In this document: piece after piece, positions 1 to 20,050 of the stretch | Layout: every line of letters starts with the position of its first letter | Position numbering within the stretch: the first letter of the stretch is position 1 | NCBI GenBank assembly: GCA_029224185.1 | Contig: CM055191.1 | Coordinates: forward strand, 5,368,036 to 5,432,035 | Direction: 5' to 3' | Source of the DNA: Karalla daura | Taxonomy: Eukaryota > Chordata > Actinopteri > Chaetodontiformes > Leiognathidae | DNA: 64,000 nt | Program-made: the position numbers and the translations under genes | Notes under the pieces: generated by a model | What the model was told of the DNA's origin: nothing | Seen by the model: the letters and a program-made list of their open reading frames with translations, nothing else | Databases searched by the model: none

Positions 1-184
1 GCTGCATTGATTGATACAGTTCAACTGAGTGTCATTAGCATAGCAATGAAAATGTGTGAACTGCTGCCTGATAGTATTGGGAAGTGTATACAAAGGGAAG
101 CATATACAATATAAATGAGTATAATTGGGCTGAGCACATAACCTCATGAAGCTGTCAGTTACTCTGATGTGTATGAACAATCAT

Positions 185-209
185 TTACATGCAAATCATT
201 TGCATGTAA
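185..209. repeat. Perfect hairpin, 11-bp stem, 3-nt loop, with paired octamers
   Basis: Stem TTACATGCAAA and its complement. Each arm plus loop makes an ATGCAAAT octamer (POU-type motif), once per strand. Confidence 0.85.
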
Positions 210-307
210 GAACTGATATCTGTCTGATAGATATGTCTTAAATCAACCCATTGTAGATTCTTGGCAAAGAACAGAGAGAAACATATGCTGCTGTCAAAGT
301 ATCAAAC

Positions 308-313
308 TTTATT
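308..313 (-). terminator. Poly(A) signal of trypsinogen 1
   Basis: AATAAA on the minus strand, 78 bp past the stop codon, the mirror of the signal at 4488 with the 9-nt offset of intron 5. Confidence 0.8.
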
Positions 314-390
314 GAGTCAGATGGTTGAACTCTAGAACAATAAATGCTGTAAGGATGATGGAAACACAGCAGATTCTTAGAGGATCAGAC

Positions 391-1643
<1,253 letters not shown>

Positions 1644-1689
1644 GGTTGCTATGTGATCCTGTTGATGAGGACTTGTCTACAGGTCCTGG

Positions 1690-1695
1690 TTTATA
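1690..1695 (-). promoter_or_regulatory. TATA box of trypsinogen 1
   Basis: TATAAA on the minus strand, 47 bp above the ATG at 1643, followed by the 5' UTR block conserved in all five genes. A CAGCTGGGACTGAGG stretch lies just upstream; an E-box touching TGGGA is compatible with a PTF1-type pancreatic site (inference). Confidence 0.8.
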
Positions 1696-2169
1696 TGGAG
1701 CTCCGCTGCTCCTCAGTCCCAGCTGAACACACCCACAATGTTACTTTTGACCAATCAGGACCCTGGAAAAAATCAAATCTAGATACTGGAAAAGTAAATA
1801 TTTGGTCAGCTATATGGTGTGCTTTACTGACAAATAGCACACCATGTTAGGTTATTGTAAACATTTTACAATAATGCAATTGACACCCTGAAATGTAAAG
1901 TCAATTTTTGGAATGTAAATGAAAAAATAAATGTATGCATTTATATGAAAAGTAATTGTCCACATGGCACTGAATGGTTGATTAATGAATTTCAGTAGAC
2001 GTGCTGTTCTTGAAATACTTTCACATCCTCAAGTCCTCTCACTAACTTTGCTTTATCTGATGCACATGATGCTCACTCTATTTCTACGTAGCATAGTTGC
2101 AACTTTGACACTAATTGCTTGGCTATTGCTTGACTAATGGGCTTGTGATGTGAGGACCTGACTGCTGCC

Positions 2170-2191
2170 CTGCAGGTGGCCTGGTTCACAA
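2170..2191 (-). promoter_or_regulatory. Distal conserved element upstream of trypsinogen 1
   Basis: Contains CTGCAGGTGGCCTGGTTCAC on the plus strand, about 475 bp upstream of the gene 1 TATA box. The same block occurs at genes 2, 3 and 5. It holds an E-box (CAGGTG/CACCTG), so an acinar enhancer is possible. Confidence 0.55.
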
Positions 2192-2657
2192 CCACAGCTG
2201 TTTAACGTTGCTCTCAGAGAAAAGCAAGCCTGTGTACCTGAAGACTGGACACTTCAGAGAATGTGGCTGAATGAAGAGACGAGAGAAATAAGACACAAAA
2301 TCATGTTAAAATGATAGAACTATTAGTATAGAATAGTATATAAAACACAAACATCTCTCTTGCTCTCTCTCTCTCTCTCATTCAATATATATATCCTTGA
2401 ATATATGGAATGAAACTTTGAATATATTGAATTATATGGGTTTGAATGACCAAATTTTAATAACGTGTAAATTTCAGACTGAAAAATAAGTAAAAACGTG
2501 GTCATTTGATATAGTCACTGAAAAATCCCCTTACTTGGGGTTTTCTCCTGTAATTTAGGGATGAGGTGATCTTGTGTGTTGTTGCTGGCTCTCAACTCTT
2601 AACTGAACCATCACTCTCTGCGGTGTCCTATCTGCAGGCCACGTTCAACAGCTGTGC

Positions 2658-2680
2658 TTGTGAACCAGGCCACCTGCAGA
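2658..2680 (+). promoter_or_regulatory. Distal conserved element upstream of trypsinogen 2
   Basis: Reverse-oriented copy of the block at 2170-2191, with GTGAACCAGGCCACCTGCAG readable on the plus strand, about 435 bp upstream of the gene 2 TATA box. Confidence 0.55.
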
Positions 2681-3114
2681 GCCGCAGTCACACAGCACAA
2701 ACCCATTAATGTCAAAGTTATAAATGACAATGCAACTATGTCACATTGACATAGTGTGAGCATCATGTGCATCAGATTAAGCAAAGTTGGTTTGAGGTTT
2801 TGAAGATGTGAACTCATTTCAAGAACAGACATACTAAGATTAATCAATCAACCATTCAATGCCATGTGAATATTTACTTCTCATAGAAATGCATACATTT
2901 GACATTTCAGGGTGTCAGTGTTTACCACAATTGGATTATTGTAAAATGTTTACAGTAATCAAACATGGTGTGCTATTTGTCAGTAAAGCACACCATATAG
3001 CTGACCAAATATTTGCTTTTCCAGTATCTAGATTTCATTTTTTCCAGGATCCTGATTGGTCAAAAGTAACATTGTAGGTGTGTTCAGCTGGGACTGAGGA
3101 GCAGCGGAGCTTCA

Positions 3115-3120
3115 TATAAA
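3115..3120 (+). promoter_or_regulatory. TATA box of trypsinogen 2
   Basis: TATAAA 47 bp before the ATG at 3167, the exact mirror of the gene 1 box. Upstream are the CAGCTGGGACTGAGG block and an inverted CCAAT (ATTGG) near 3055. Confidence 0.8.
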
Positions 3121-3166
3121 CCAGGACCTGTAGACAAGTCCTCATCAACAGGATCACATAGCAACC

Positions 3167-4410
<1,244 letters not shown>

Positions 4411-4487
4411 GTCTGATCCTGTCATGATCTGCTGTGTTTCCATCATTGTCACAGCATTTATTGTTCTAGAGTTTAACCATCTGACTC

Positions 4488-4493
4488 AATAAA
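4488..4493 (+). terminator. Poly(A) signal of trypsinogen 2
   Basis: AATAAA 78 bp after the TAA stop, in the context CTCAATAAAGTTTG shared with gene 1. Confidence 0.8.
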
Positions 4494-4929
4494 GTTTGAT
4501 ACTCTGACAGTAACATACATTTTCTCTCTGATTTTTGGCATAAAGGAACCTGCAATATGTTGATTTAAGACATATCTATCGAACAGATATTAGTTCTTAT
4601 ATGTAAATGATGTGCTGTCATGCACACCAAAATAAGTGACATTTGGGCATTTGGAAGCACTTGCCACATTTTCATTGCAATGCTTATAACAATTGCATTC
4701 ATCAATACAGCCACAAAAAAAACAACAGATAAAACAACTCCACCACTTGGTAATGAGTTTCATCAAGTAGCAGGGGAGGATGCCAGACACACTTGGCAAG
4801 CACAAACAAATAATGAAGGTTTGCAGAGAACATCAGGCTGAGGACAGGTCGGGCTAGGTTTCTAATCCTACGTTTTGGCAGGGCTGGTTGGGGAAGTGGA
4901 ACCTCAGAAGTTTTGACGTCTAGAAGGGC

Positions 4930-5130
4930 CTCAAAATAGAGCCAGTGCTCCTCCATGTTGAGAGGAGCCAGCTGAGGTGATTTGGGCATCCTGAGCAGTG
5001 GGCACCTCCTTAGAGTGGTGTAGGTGCTCTGAAAATATCATCAGGGAGGAGGCCCCGGGCTGAATGGACTTTCTGGGGAAATGATATCTCTCACCTGGTT
5101 TGGGGACACTTCAGGATTTTCAGCATCGCT
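4930..5130 (+). mobile_element. Degraded fish retroelement fragment between trypsinogens 2 and 3
   Basis: Contains recognisable pieces of a dispersed fish repeat: CTCCATGTTGAGAGGAGCC, then GAGGCCCCGGGCTGAATGG, then CACCTGGTTTGGGGACAC. In my memory these occur near the end of a fish non-LTR element; the family is not assigned. No open frame remains. Confidence 0.5.
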
Positions 5131-5381
5131 TCATAATGGTCATTTTATTCAAGTCTTAAAGTCTTAAGATGGAAGTATGAAGAACTGATGACAAACAAAT
5201 GTGTAGTCATCTGATGATCAGTGAACCAATATTAGCTACTATTACCAATAGTAGCCACCTGTGTGAATGGGTGTGGGCTAACTCACTGGAGACTTCTTGC
5301 AGATCTTCAGGTAGTTTATTTCATTCCAGGACATGACAGTGCAGGTCAGTACATGAAGTCACTGAGCCCCCCAGTGGACAG

Positions 5382-5390
<9 letters not shown>

Positions 5391-5436
<46 letters not shown>
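5391..5436. repeat. (CA)23 microsatellite
   Basis: Uninterrupted CA dinucleotide run between trypsinogens 2 and 3. Confidence 0.95.
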
Positions 5437-5437
<1 letters not shown>

Positions 5438-5829
5438 TCACAATAGTTAAAATGGGGTGGATGAGATGCATCTTGTTCATGAGGACCAGAAAAGTGCCAT
5501 GAATCAGTTTTTTCTGCTTTATCTTCAAGACCAATACGCTGTTGACATTTAGTGAAATATCAAAGCACCCCATAACACAGGAGGACTTGTCCAATAAATG
5601 GAATCTAAAGCTTGTTGTCATCTAATCTGAAGAACATTGGAACCATGATCAATGATAGTTGTTAGAATGGATCAGACTGAACAGCAGCCACGCTGCTCTC
5701 TATACATTGGCTAAAACTGTATAAGAACATGATGAACCCTGAATTACAGTCTTTTTTTTGTTTTATCATTTCACACACATCAGACACAGGAGACACACAC
5801 ATTAGACACAGGAGGTTAGTTTTACATCA

Positions 5830-5835
5830 TTTATT
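5830..5835 (-). terminator. Poly(A) signal of trypsinogen 3
   Basis: AATAAA on the minus strand about 67 bp past the stop; the 3' UTR before it resembles trypsinogen 5. Confidence 0.75.
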
Positions 5836-5901
5836 TGTCCTGAATAGAAGGTGCAAATAGATGTAGGTTTGCTTGGCTGGACTTTATGTTGATCAGATCA
5901 C

Positions 5902-7160
<1,259 letters not shown>

Positions 7161-7206
7161 GGTTGCTATGTGATCCTGTTGATGAGGACTTGTCTACAGG
7201 TCCTGG

Positions 7207-7212
7207 TTTATA
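7207..7212 (-). promoter_or_regulatory. TATA box of trypsinogen 3
   Basis: TATAAA on the minus strand 47 bp above the ATG at 7160, with the same CAGCTGGGACTGAGG proximal block as genes 1, 2 and 5. Confidence 0.8.
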
Positions 7213-7671
7213 TGGAGCTCCGCTGCTCCTCAGTCCCAGCTGAACACACCCACAATGTTACTTTTGACCAACCAGGATCCAGGAAAATGAAGAATCTTTA
7301 CTGTGGAAAAAACTATATTTTAATTGGCGATGGAGTGGTCTATGTTGAGTTTGAGAACTTCTTTTGTTAGATGACCGTAAAACATGTAAATTAATGCAGT
7401 TGTCCAGGGATATTGGGCAATATTAAATATTCAATATTAAAAACTCAACCCAACAATCTTGTGAATCATGGTGAATAGTTATTATTCATATGGTATTGAT
7501 TGGTTGATTGATCCTCATAGCACAGTTATGTTCCTTACATTAGTTTATGGCCTCTCCACTTCAAATAACGATGTTGGAAATGGAATAGTTTTGCATTGGC
7601 TGCATTGGATGTTTTCACTCTTTCATTCTTTAATCATTTACCTTGATACGAATGGATGTGTGCCGTAGTCC

Positions 7672-7694
7672 TCTGCAGGTGGCCTGGTTCACAA
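7672..7694 (-). promoter_or_regulatory. Distal conserved element upstream of trypsinogen 3
   Basis: Copy of the same block, about 460 bp upstream of the gene 3 TATA box, in the same orientation relative to its gene as at genes 1 and 2. Sequence outside it is largely dissimilar between gene 3 and the others. Confidence 0.55.
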
Positions 7695-7714
7695 CTACAG
7701 CTGAACGTGGCCCT

Positions 7715-9540
7715 CACACGAGCATCATGATCGAAAACAAAAAAATCATGATTCAGTCAACACACATGGAACAAAATCCAGGCGAGCATTCAGAAAATCA
7801 GCATCAATAAGAATTTCATAAGATTATTGTGCTTTAATTACATAACCAAGTGACTGATTGCAGATGGAATGAAATACAGCAATGTCTGCCATATGTACAG
7901 GATGTTAGTGTTAGTTTTAGCTTTCAGATTTCTCTCTCTCACATTCATTCATCTTTCTTTTTGTTTTCTACTACTTGTCTCTTCGACAAGTGGTCTTGTT
8001 AACACTCCTGTTAATCTGTTGTGAAAACACTGTCCTCTACGTTCTATGAGACAAGTACTTTTAAACCAAGTTGACTGGGAAAAGGATGTCTTTGCCACCT
8101 CTGACAGTTGCCCAATAGGGAAATAACAAAACCGACTTTTATATTATAATACAGCTTCTTCTTTTCTTAAATGTTTGATATTATCCTTTTTACTGTTTTG
8201 GTGTATTCAGTATCACCCTTCTTATTTTCTATGAAACTAACTACTTAAGAGTTGAGGATTGTGTTTCTTCTTTAATGAATTGATTGGAATTTTAATTTCT
8301 GTTTAATATTTAGAGAATAATCCTAGTATGGGCCTATAAATGTGAGACAATCAGGAGTTAAAAGTTGACATATTCTGTTGTGGTAAACGTTATGGCTGAA
8401 TTAAGGTGAAAAAGGGAACAAATTGCATTTGTTTATATTTGTGAACTCTATCCCATTCTCTTTAATATGTATTATTCTTATATTTCCTTTTTTATATTTG
8501 CTTTCTCTTCTCACTGGTAAGATGGTTCTCACCTTTACTGGTGCAAACCAATGCTGGCATTCTCAGATGAAGGGCTGATGTGTTCAGGCTGGAATTGTGC
8601 GAGAAATATGCTCAAAATTAAGCATTTTTTGTCATGTACTAATGAGAAGCATAGATCTGTAATACACACACACAAAATACACAACAAAAATAACTGCACA
8701 AATGATTGAATAAGCACAATAGTTTAGGGCCCAGGGAAACAGCTGTTCTTCATTATAACTACTTTTACTTGACACTTTCCTGGTGCTAATTTTATTCAGT
8801 GAGGATTTCAATACTTGACTTTCACTCGTCTGCCCATTTCATAAAAACCATGGCGCAGTTTAGCATTTTGTTTCTTCTTGCAGGCAGCCTCTTTCCTCAT
8901 ATCTGAATTTATTTTCAGGGAACAGGTGCTGAGAATCACACAGCTGGGAGATACTGTGTTCACACTTGTCTGAATGTAATGTTGACTCGTGTACCTGTGC
9001 AATCTGTCCAGTGGAACGCAGGTCTGCAATCAAGATGGCAGAGTATAGAGGCAGAGAAGAACCAGTCACTGTGAATAATTCTCCTCTCACAGACTGTACA
9101 CGTCGAACAGACCATATTATGAACTATGTATCTAAACCATTTATTTGTTGAACTACATAATGTGGCTTTGAAAGTTGATGAGTAACATCGGGTAGTAGGT
9201 GACTCTACACAGTTTGATGGTAGTCAAAATGAAGCTTTATGAACAAAACAATCATTTAATTAAACCCCCATGACACTATTAGGTGCGAAGCTGATAATAC
9301 GTAAATGGGTGGAAGTGTCTAAGTCCAATGTGTGGCCTTTGATGAACACATAAGAAAAGACATTTCCATTATGTTCAGGATCTTAGAAGAATAGCCAATG
9401 TAATCCATAATCGTATGTCTCCAGCCCTTTTCAAAATTGCTGACAAGGCTCCCCGACTCCTACTGTACAACTGTACCTGAAGCCTAACCCCTGGCCTAAG
9501 TCTTAACCCAGGGACTGGCTACAGGGATTGGCTCTTTGCC
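7715..9540. other. Intergenic DNA between trypsinogens 3 and 4
   Basis: AT-rich sequence. I see no gene, RNA or recognised repeat; the short open frames have no family signature. The trypsinogen 4 promoter begins near 9540. Confidence 0.5.
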
Positions 9541-9587
9541 GACCAATGAGAACATCTGGAGCGGAGGGTCAGTCTGCTCACAGTGAA

Positions 9588-9593
9588 TATAAA
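9588..9593 (+). promoter_or_regulatory. TATA box of trypsinogen 4, in a diverged promoter
   Basis: TATAAA 47 bp before the ATG. A CCAAT motif lies near 9543, but the CAGCTGGGACTGAGG block of the sister genes is absent. Confidence 0.75.
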
Positions 9594-9639
9594 CCAGGGT
9601 CCAAAGTGTGGTCCTCATCAACAGGATCACATAGCAACC

Positions 9640-10889
<1,250 letters not shown>

Positions 10890-10957
10890 GTGATCTGATC
10901 AACGCCAACATATTCATCACCAAACCTTCATCTATTTTCCACCTTCCATCCTGGATT

Positions 10958-10963
10958 AATAAA
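10958..10963 (+). terminator. Poly(A) signal of trypsinogen 4
   Basis: AATAAA about 69 bp after the stop, in the AATAAATGATGTAAAA context also seen at trypsinogen 3. Confidence 0.75.
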
Positions 10964-11559
10964 TGATGTAAAAACAAACCTCTTGTGTCTGATGTGTGTG
11001 AAATTATTAAAAAACAAAAAAGGATTTTTGACCAGAGTTCATCAGATGTTTTAATACAGTTTCAGCCACTGGATAGATAGAAGCATGGCTGCTATTTAGT
11101 CTGACCAACTAACTAACAACAATTCAATTTCCATTTGATTTGTTGACACTTGTTAAGTGCCTATATCCTCAGATAAGATTTTTGTTAGTTAACCTACTAC
11201 TCTGGTCAGGTCTTTCTTGTGACAAAGATCTCTGATCTCTATGGGATTTCCTGGCTTAATAGCAGTAAATATAAATAATAATACAATGGCTGAACAGCAC
11301 TATATGAAATCTGCGACCATGACTGCTGCACCACAGAACTGCAGGTTTATTCAGAGGAAAATAAATTTTGGTAACTGACCTCTAGCGTGGCCCATCCACT
11401 CACTGGAAACCATTCTTGGTGGATTCATCACACTGATTGTACCATGTACTACGCTGTCATCACAGCAAAAGTTTTCAGGTTTCAAAACATTCCACAATCA
11501 ATCCACAGATGCTATTTCATAGTTGTTTTTTTATATGTAATACTAATTGTCTTGCATTG

Positions 11560-11925
11560 CCATCCCCACGCACAAAGCAGTATCAGTCCAGACTGGTTGC
11601 CTTTGCGGTCCCTAAGCGGTGGAACAAACTTCCAAACACCATCAGAATGGAAACCTCGCTGCTCATCTTCAAGAATCTCTTGAAGACTTTCCTCTTCCAA
11701 GAGCACCTCCTTTCTTAAACTGTGCTCTATTTCCTCTAATATGAAAAGACAAACAAACAAAACATTTCTGTCCTATCCTCCTATTAAACCTCTCCTACCC
11801 TATCTGTCTTATCTACCCCAACTATCGCATCTTGTTGCACTGTAAGCACTTAAACCGTCCCTCAACTGTAAGTCGCTTTGGATAAAAGCGTCTGCTAAAT
11901 GAGTAAATGTAATGGTAAATGTGAG
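11560..11925 (+). mobile_element. Retroelement fragment with reverse-transcriptase tail and SINE-like 3' end
   Basis: A short frame at about 11,560-11,718 reads AVPKRWNKLPNTIR and later FKNLLKTFLF, the common carboxyl signature of fish non-LTR reverse transcriptases. It ends with GTAAGTCGCTTTGGATAAAA and GCGTCTGCTAAATG, a well-known dispersed fish repeat tail. Heavily truncated at the 5' end. Confidence 0.6.
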
Positions 11926-12702
11926 TGTAACCTATGATAAAAATGAAGGAGAGCCACTTGAGGAAAAGCGATGCCAAACTCAGAACTGACTCTCTGGAAG
12001 GCTTGTTGAACGTACTGTGGAAATGTCTAAAACTTAATTTTCAACAAGCCTTGCAATTAGGTCAGTAAATAAAGGGAATATATCTTACATTTATATATTC
12101 CATTCTGACGTATTCGTGGTAATGCTCAACACACAATAATTAACGAGAAGTAGAGAAAGATTGGTCCCCTGTGGTGATTGGTCTAATTTGCATCACCTCT
12201 GACAGTCACTGTTACTGATACAAGGACTCTGCTTAAGATATGAAAACAAATCCAATATAAAAAGTGACCATGGCTCATTGAGAAAATTGTGTATGTGGTG
12301 GAGAAATGTGCAAAGCATTCCAACACAGAAAACACAGAAAAGATGACTTTGAGGCTGTACATATCTGACTTTGTATTGCTGTGTTTATATTTTTAAGTAA
12401 TTGTGCTTTGCTTAAGTCTTGAATTAACTATAACATTTTGACAGAAACATTATAAGTACTGTGATATAGAGAAAAAAGTTAAGAATTCAGTCACTTGAGA
12501 ATGACATGAAAGCTCAATAATCACATGAAATCCCTTTTGACGTTTAGTCATTGAAAAGTCTCTTTACACGGGATTCTCCACGATAAGTCGATTTTATGTA
12601 ATGTGGCTGGCTCTCGTCTCTTGGCAGTCTTGTTTTGTGAGGTGGCATATCTACAGATAGTTGGGCTGGCTCGACTGTGTGGGCGATGCTCAGCAACAGT
12701 GG

Positions 12703-12725
12703 TTGTGAACCAGGCCACCTGCAGA
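12703..12725 (+). promoter_or_regulatory. Distal conserved element upstream of trypsinogen 5
   Basis: Copy of the same block about 500 bp upstream of the gene 5 TATA box, same orientation relative to the gene. It contains CACCTG. Confidence 0.55.
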
Positions 12726-13222
12726 ACTGCAAAACAACAATCCTAACAACACAAACCTATTAATGTCAAGGTTACACACACAAAATACAAAACTACAATT
12801 ATGTCAAGTTGAAAATTTCATCTAGAAACTGTAGAAGCATCATGTGCATTAGGTGCAAGAGTCTTTTAGGAAGTATAAAGAACTTAAATGACCTTTCAAG
12901 ATGAATCAGTTTGTGCCACATTACATATGATTGCTCAGAGAGATGAACAATTTCATTGTATTGCCTCATGTATGTGCCTTACATGCTTTAATTTTCCTGT
13001 ATACCTTTATATGTGCTCCTTTTTATATGCTCCTTAATTGCATTAACGTAGTTTCACATCAAGTTAACACATGTTGTTCTAAATGTCAGTACACACCATT
13101 TCGCTGCCAAATAAAATATTGGCTTTTCCAGTATCCCGATATCACTATTTTCCAGGATCCTGATTGGTCAAAAGTAACATTGTGGGTGTGTTCAGCTGGG
13201 ACTGAGGAGCAGCGGAGCTCCA

Positions 13223-13228
13223 TATAAA
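13223..13228 (+). promoter_or_regulatory. TATA box of trypsinogen 5
   Basis: TATAAA 47 bp before the ATG at 13275. The proximal promoter is nearly that of trypsinogen 2, including inverted CCAAT and the CAGCTGGGACTGAGG block. Confidence 0.8.
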
Positions 13229-13274
13229 CCAGGACCTGTAGACAAGTCCTCATCAACAGGATCACATAGCAACC

Positions 13275-14541
<1,267 letters not shown>

Positions 14542-14607
14542 GTGATCTGATCAACACCAAGTCCAGCCAAGCAAACCAACATCTATTTGCACCTTCTGTA
14601 CTGGACA

Positions 14608-14613
14608 AATAAA
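14608..14613 (+). terminator. Poly(A) signal of trypsinogen 5
   Basis: AATAAA about 67 bp after the stop, after a 3' UTR that matches trypsinogen 3. Confidence 0.75.
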
Positions 14614-14639
14614 AAAAGTTTCAAGCACACCACTTGCGT

Positions 14640-17220
14640 CTGATTCATTTGGAACGAATGAAAAGAGAAGATTTTATTTAGACAATAATGAAGTGCAATA
14701 TTCCCTCCTCCTAATTCCACCAAAGCATTACTACATGTATAAACAGCTTTCAATTATTGTGTATGTTCTTCAGAAAGTATTCTTTCGTCATTGTCAGTCT
14801 GGACTCCAGCACATGAGAAACACAAGTCTGATCCCATTGTTAATTTCCCTTCACCATTCAGACATGACACTCATCTGAGCTTCACTCTTTGCATGAGGAA
14901 TACTTTAAGGGATTTTTACTGCAGGCACCTCTGCATTCAAGCTGTAAAGCTGGCTCCTGGTTGTTCCCTATTAACAATTCAAATTCACACCTCAGCATCT
15001 AAATCATGAATACCTTCATTATAAATGGATGTGTCAAATCATATCCAAACAGGAAACTTTCATTTTAGGTGTCATACTTTCCTCCTCCTGTTTCATGTGG
15101 CACTGTGGTGACAGCGAGGAGGGATTATTCTGGTGCATTCAAAGACAGGCGGGAGACGTTTCTGTCTGAGCGTCCAACGAGCGATTCCTATTTCACGTCA
15201 ACCGCTCGCTGCAAAACAGTCTGATCGACAGTGGCTGACGCTCAGCAGTTTCAGATAACCTTTCCCAGACAGGAAAACAAGGCCATCGTGGCGAGCCTGA
15301 CATTTCTTTTCTTGTGGACGTGTGAAGGTAATTGCAGTGTTTTCATCACAGTGTTTACCTGAGTGGAGTCTTGTAGTTTAGCTTAATGATTTTCTGTGCT
15401 TTTTTTTTTTCCTTCACTGGATGGTGGTGTCAGATGATCAATCAAAGACGTGTAAGTGCAACTCGTGTTGCGTCAACTGCCATTTTTTTGTCCTTTGCTG
15501 TGCCCCGAGATGCTTCAAGAAGGCTGTTATCTTTGTTCTCTTCTCCGTCTGTCTTTTCCTATGAGGGGGTGAAGGCTGAGTTCGTCTTGTTGCAGGAGGG
15601 GGATCAGGTGGGCAGGGTGTTTCACTGCCAGCTGCTCATCACCTGCGATCTCCTCTCCTTTCTGAGAACCTGGCTTTAGTTCGTCCACTCCACTACTCTG
15701 GTTGTCTCCTTCGTGTTTTCAGAATCTCTTTGTTCGACAAGAGTTTCCGTTGCTGCTGAATTACTAATTTGTTTTGGATCGGCTCACCCCTTCTCAGGCC
15801 TTCTCAACCTGGAACGCCTGTGGAGCTGTTAATTATTGGCAATTTTCCTTCTTTTCCTGTGTTTCTATCCTGTTATTCTAATACTGTATTTGATTCTAAA
15901 TGTGGTCAGAAATCAGAGATCTTAGTTACTCTGCGGAGCCATGTGGTGGATTGATAAACATTGCTGTCATTACATGTTCTCCATGCATCTCTGTGGCTTT
16001 CTCCAGGTTCTCTGGGTCCCTCTGACAGTCTAAAATCATGCATGAAGGTTAATTGGAAATGCTAAAATGCCCTGAGGTGTGCTGGAGACAGACACTAGAA
16101 ACCACCCCATGACGCCATTAGGCACAAAGATGGATGGATGACTGAAAAAAATCAGATTCAGGAAAATGTCACTAAAATAACCAAAATACAAAAAGGATAT
16201 TTTAATATGAAAATTAAAAAAATAAATCCTCCTTAGTGTCCATAATAATCTCGAAGTTAGTTTGACCAAGAGAATTTGTCAGGATACCAAGATGTTTCTT
16301 GAATTGAGCATCGATTTTAGTTTCATATATTTCAAGATAATAACAAAAATGGACGTCAAAGAAACTCCTACAAATGTGCATACACTCACACACTGTTAAA
16401 CTCATGCACTGGTGTTGACATGAAAACGTGAAACAGGACAACACTGAAATGGGAGATGAACTTTAAGTAAGGTAGAATTGTGTTAATGCCAATACTGCTC
16501 ACCTGGGAGGCATGCAATAATGAAGTACCAGTCTGAGACAGTGAATGCATACGCAGTGTATGACAGACAATCTTCTGGTGTCGTTTTAAAATTGTCAAGC
16601 TGAGATAACCGCATTGTTGAAACATTTATTGAGCCTGGAAGGCAAAGTGACGGAGTCTTATTGAACCACAAAATGTACCAGATAATGAGAGAAAACGTTT
16701 GCTGGAGAGAAGGCTGTTTTCAGCTTCCCTACCTACAGGAGTTATTTTTGCTTCGTTTCTGAACAGGACTCATCGAACAAATTTCAGTGGACGTCGAGCC
16801 CCTTCTCAGATTTTTGCTCAACGTAGCACCCTGACATTGATAAATGGGCCGTTGTAACATCTGCGCCCTTCCTTTCCAGGTGTATAAAGAATTCTGCACT
16901 CAGGAGACGGAAAATCAAAACGAGACCAACGTTGGAGAAAAGAAAAATATCGAGAAAAACCTTTGAAAGACTCTCTCTTTTCAACGCCCGTGCGAACATC
17001 AAATGATATTCGCATATTGAAAGATGAAAGTGTCGGTTTATGTGGTGATTTAGATGGGAGGGCCTGTGGCGGGATTGTTTTGCTCATACGGGACAAAGGA
17101 AGAAGCTAAATCACGTTGTGACATTAACTGCAACTGAACCTCTCCTAATCTGCACTGGGGAAATGTCACCATCAAACTCGAATTCTGTATTCAGAAAACT
17201 CATAATCATGTGCACCAAGA
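14640..17220. other. Intergenic DNA between trypsinogen 5 and gene 6
   Basis: About 2.6 kb with several short open frames on both strands but no recognisable protein, RNA or element. A CA run is at its right end. Confidence 0.5.
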
Positions 17221-17267
17221 ACACACACACACACCCACACACACTGATGCGTCACAAAATGGTAGAT

Positions 17268-17273
17268 TTTATT
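17268..17273 (-). terminator. Poly(A) signal of gene 6
   Basis: AATAAA on the minus strand about 195 bp past the TAG stop. A (CA)n run lies just beyond it at 17221-17244. Confidence 0.6.
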
Positions 17274-17468
17274 CATTGTGCCCTTACCAAAGACATCTCT
17301 CTTTGCTCTTCCCTGCTGTTTCCTCCCTGTGGCTCTGTCTCAGCCACTCCCCCCACTGTGCTTCTCAGCCTGACACCACCCACCCACCTCCTCCTGTCCT
17401 TGTCTCCTTCAATTTCAATCCCTGTCCGCTCTCCTCCCTCTTGAAGGTCTGTGATGGGAGATGACAGC

Positions 17469-19122
<1,654 letters not shown>

Positions 19123-19175
19123 CTTGCGGCTGACTCAAGCCTTCCTACGATGGGAATAAAGGCTCACCCACTGCA

Positions 19176-19181
19176 TTTATA
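19176..19181 (-). promoter_or_regulatory. TATA box of gene 6
   Basis: TATAAA on the minus strand, 53 bp above the ATG at 19122. It opens the roughly 0.8 kb shared upstream region between genes 6 and 7. Confidence 0.7.
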
Positions 19182-19996
19182 CCGTAACTCCTGTCTTTCC
19201 TACACCCCTCTCCACACACCTCTTTACCACCCACCGAGTCTCCTCCACTCGTCCCAGCCCAATCGCTGCTCTGAGAAATAACCTTATCTTCTTATGTGTC
19301 ACTATCGTACTTTCAGCTGATAAGTGAGCCACATGCTGTGTATTTCTCGGGCCTCGGAGAGTGTTTGTTGTACTTTTGGCAGAACGTCCCATTTTCATGG
19401 GACAACAAAATTGTTGTACCCCATAATTTCAGGTAGTTATACATTTGTAGAGCTGAATAAAATCTCTTATTGTCACAACTGAAAAAATTCTAAAATATTG
19501 AGTGTACTATTATTGTTCAACGTTCTGAAGATGAGAGCTGATTTCTTAAAAAACGTTCTTAAAAATTTCATACATTGTAATGATTTTGTATAATTGTTTT
19601 TCAGATGAAGACATCATTTTTCAAATTTGAAAATAGCAGCTTTTGCTGCTCTTTGTTTGTATATATTGCACCAAATCTAGGAGGCTGGTTGTTTAATAAC
19701 TGGATATTGCAGCTTGCCATTAATGAGTGACCCATGAGTGAATCTTAAACAGGTGTGAAATGTGTGGAGACCTTGGTCCGCATTGGAAAACGAGGTACAC
19801 AGATGACATATCTGCAGGAGTTGTGCCACGATGGGGCAGAGGTGGGCAAACACAAGAGCAGAGGCGTGATAAGAGAGCAGGTTTTGACGTTAGGTGCAAG
19901 ATGGAACAACAACGCTGCAAATACACAAAATGGGGTCAGCAGAAGGATGCGAGAGGGGAGGGTGCTGCTGGGCTGGGTGCAGCGGGGCTGATGGGA

Positions 19997-20002
19997 TATA
20001 AA
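19997..20002 (+). promoter_or_regulatory. TATA box of gene 7
   Basis: TATAAAA 48 bp before the ATG at 20051. The intergenic region to gene 6 contains an E-box CAGGTG near 19752; no element of the gene 1-5 type was found in it. Confidence 0.7.
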
Positions 20003-20050
20003 AGTGAGTCCGGGAATGAGCGGGTGTCTTCTGATCATTGGGCTGACACA

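Noticed and set aside
1814..1845. ATGGTGTGCT ... AGCACACCAT inverted repeat upstream of trypsinogens 1 and 2 as an operator
   Set aside because: Present only within the duplicated arms, and not seen at genes 3-5, so no independent sign of function.
15386..15679. Open frame of 97 codons between trypsinogen 5 and gene 6
   Set aside because: No recognised domain, splice context or conserved neighbour; length is expected by chance.
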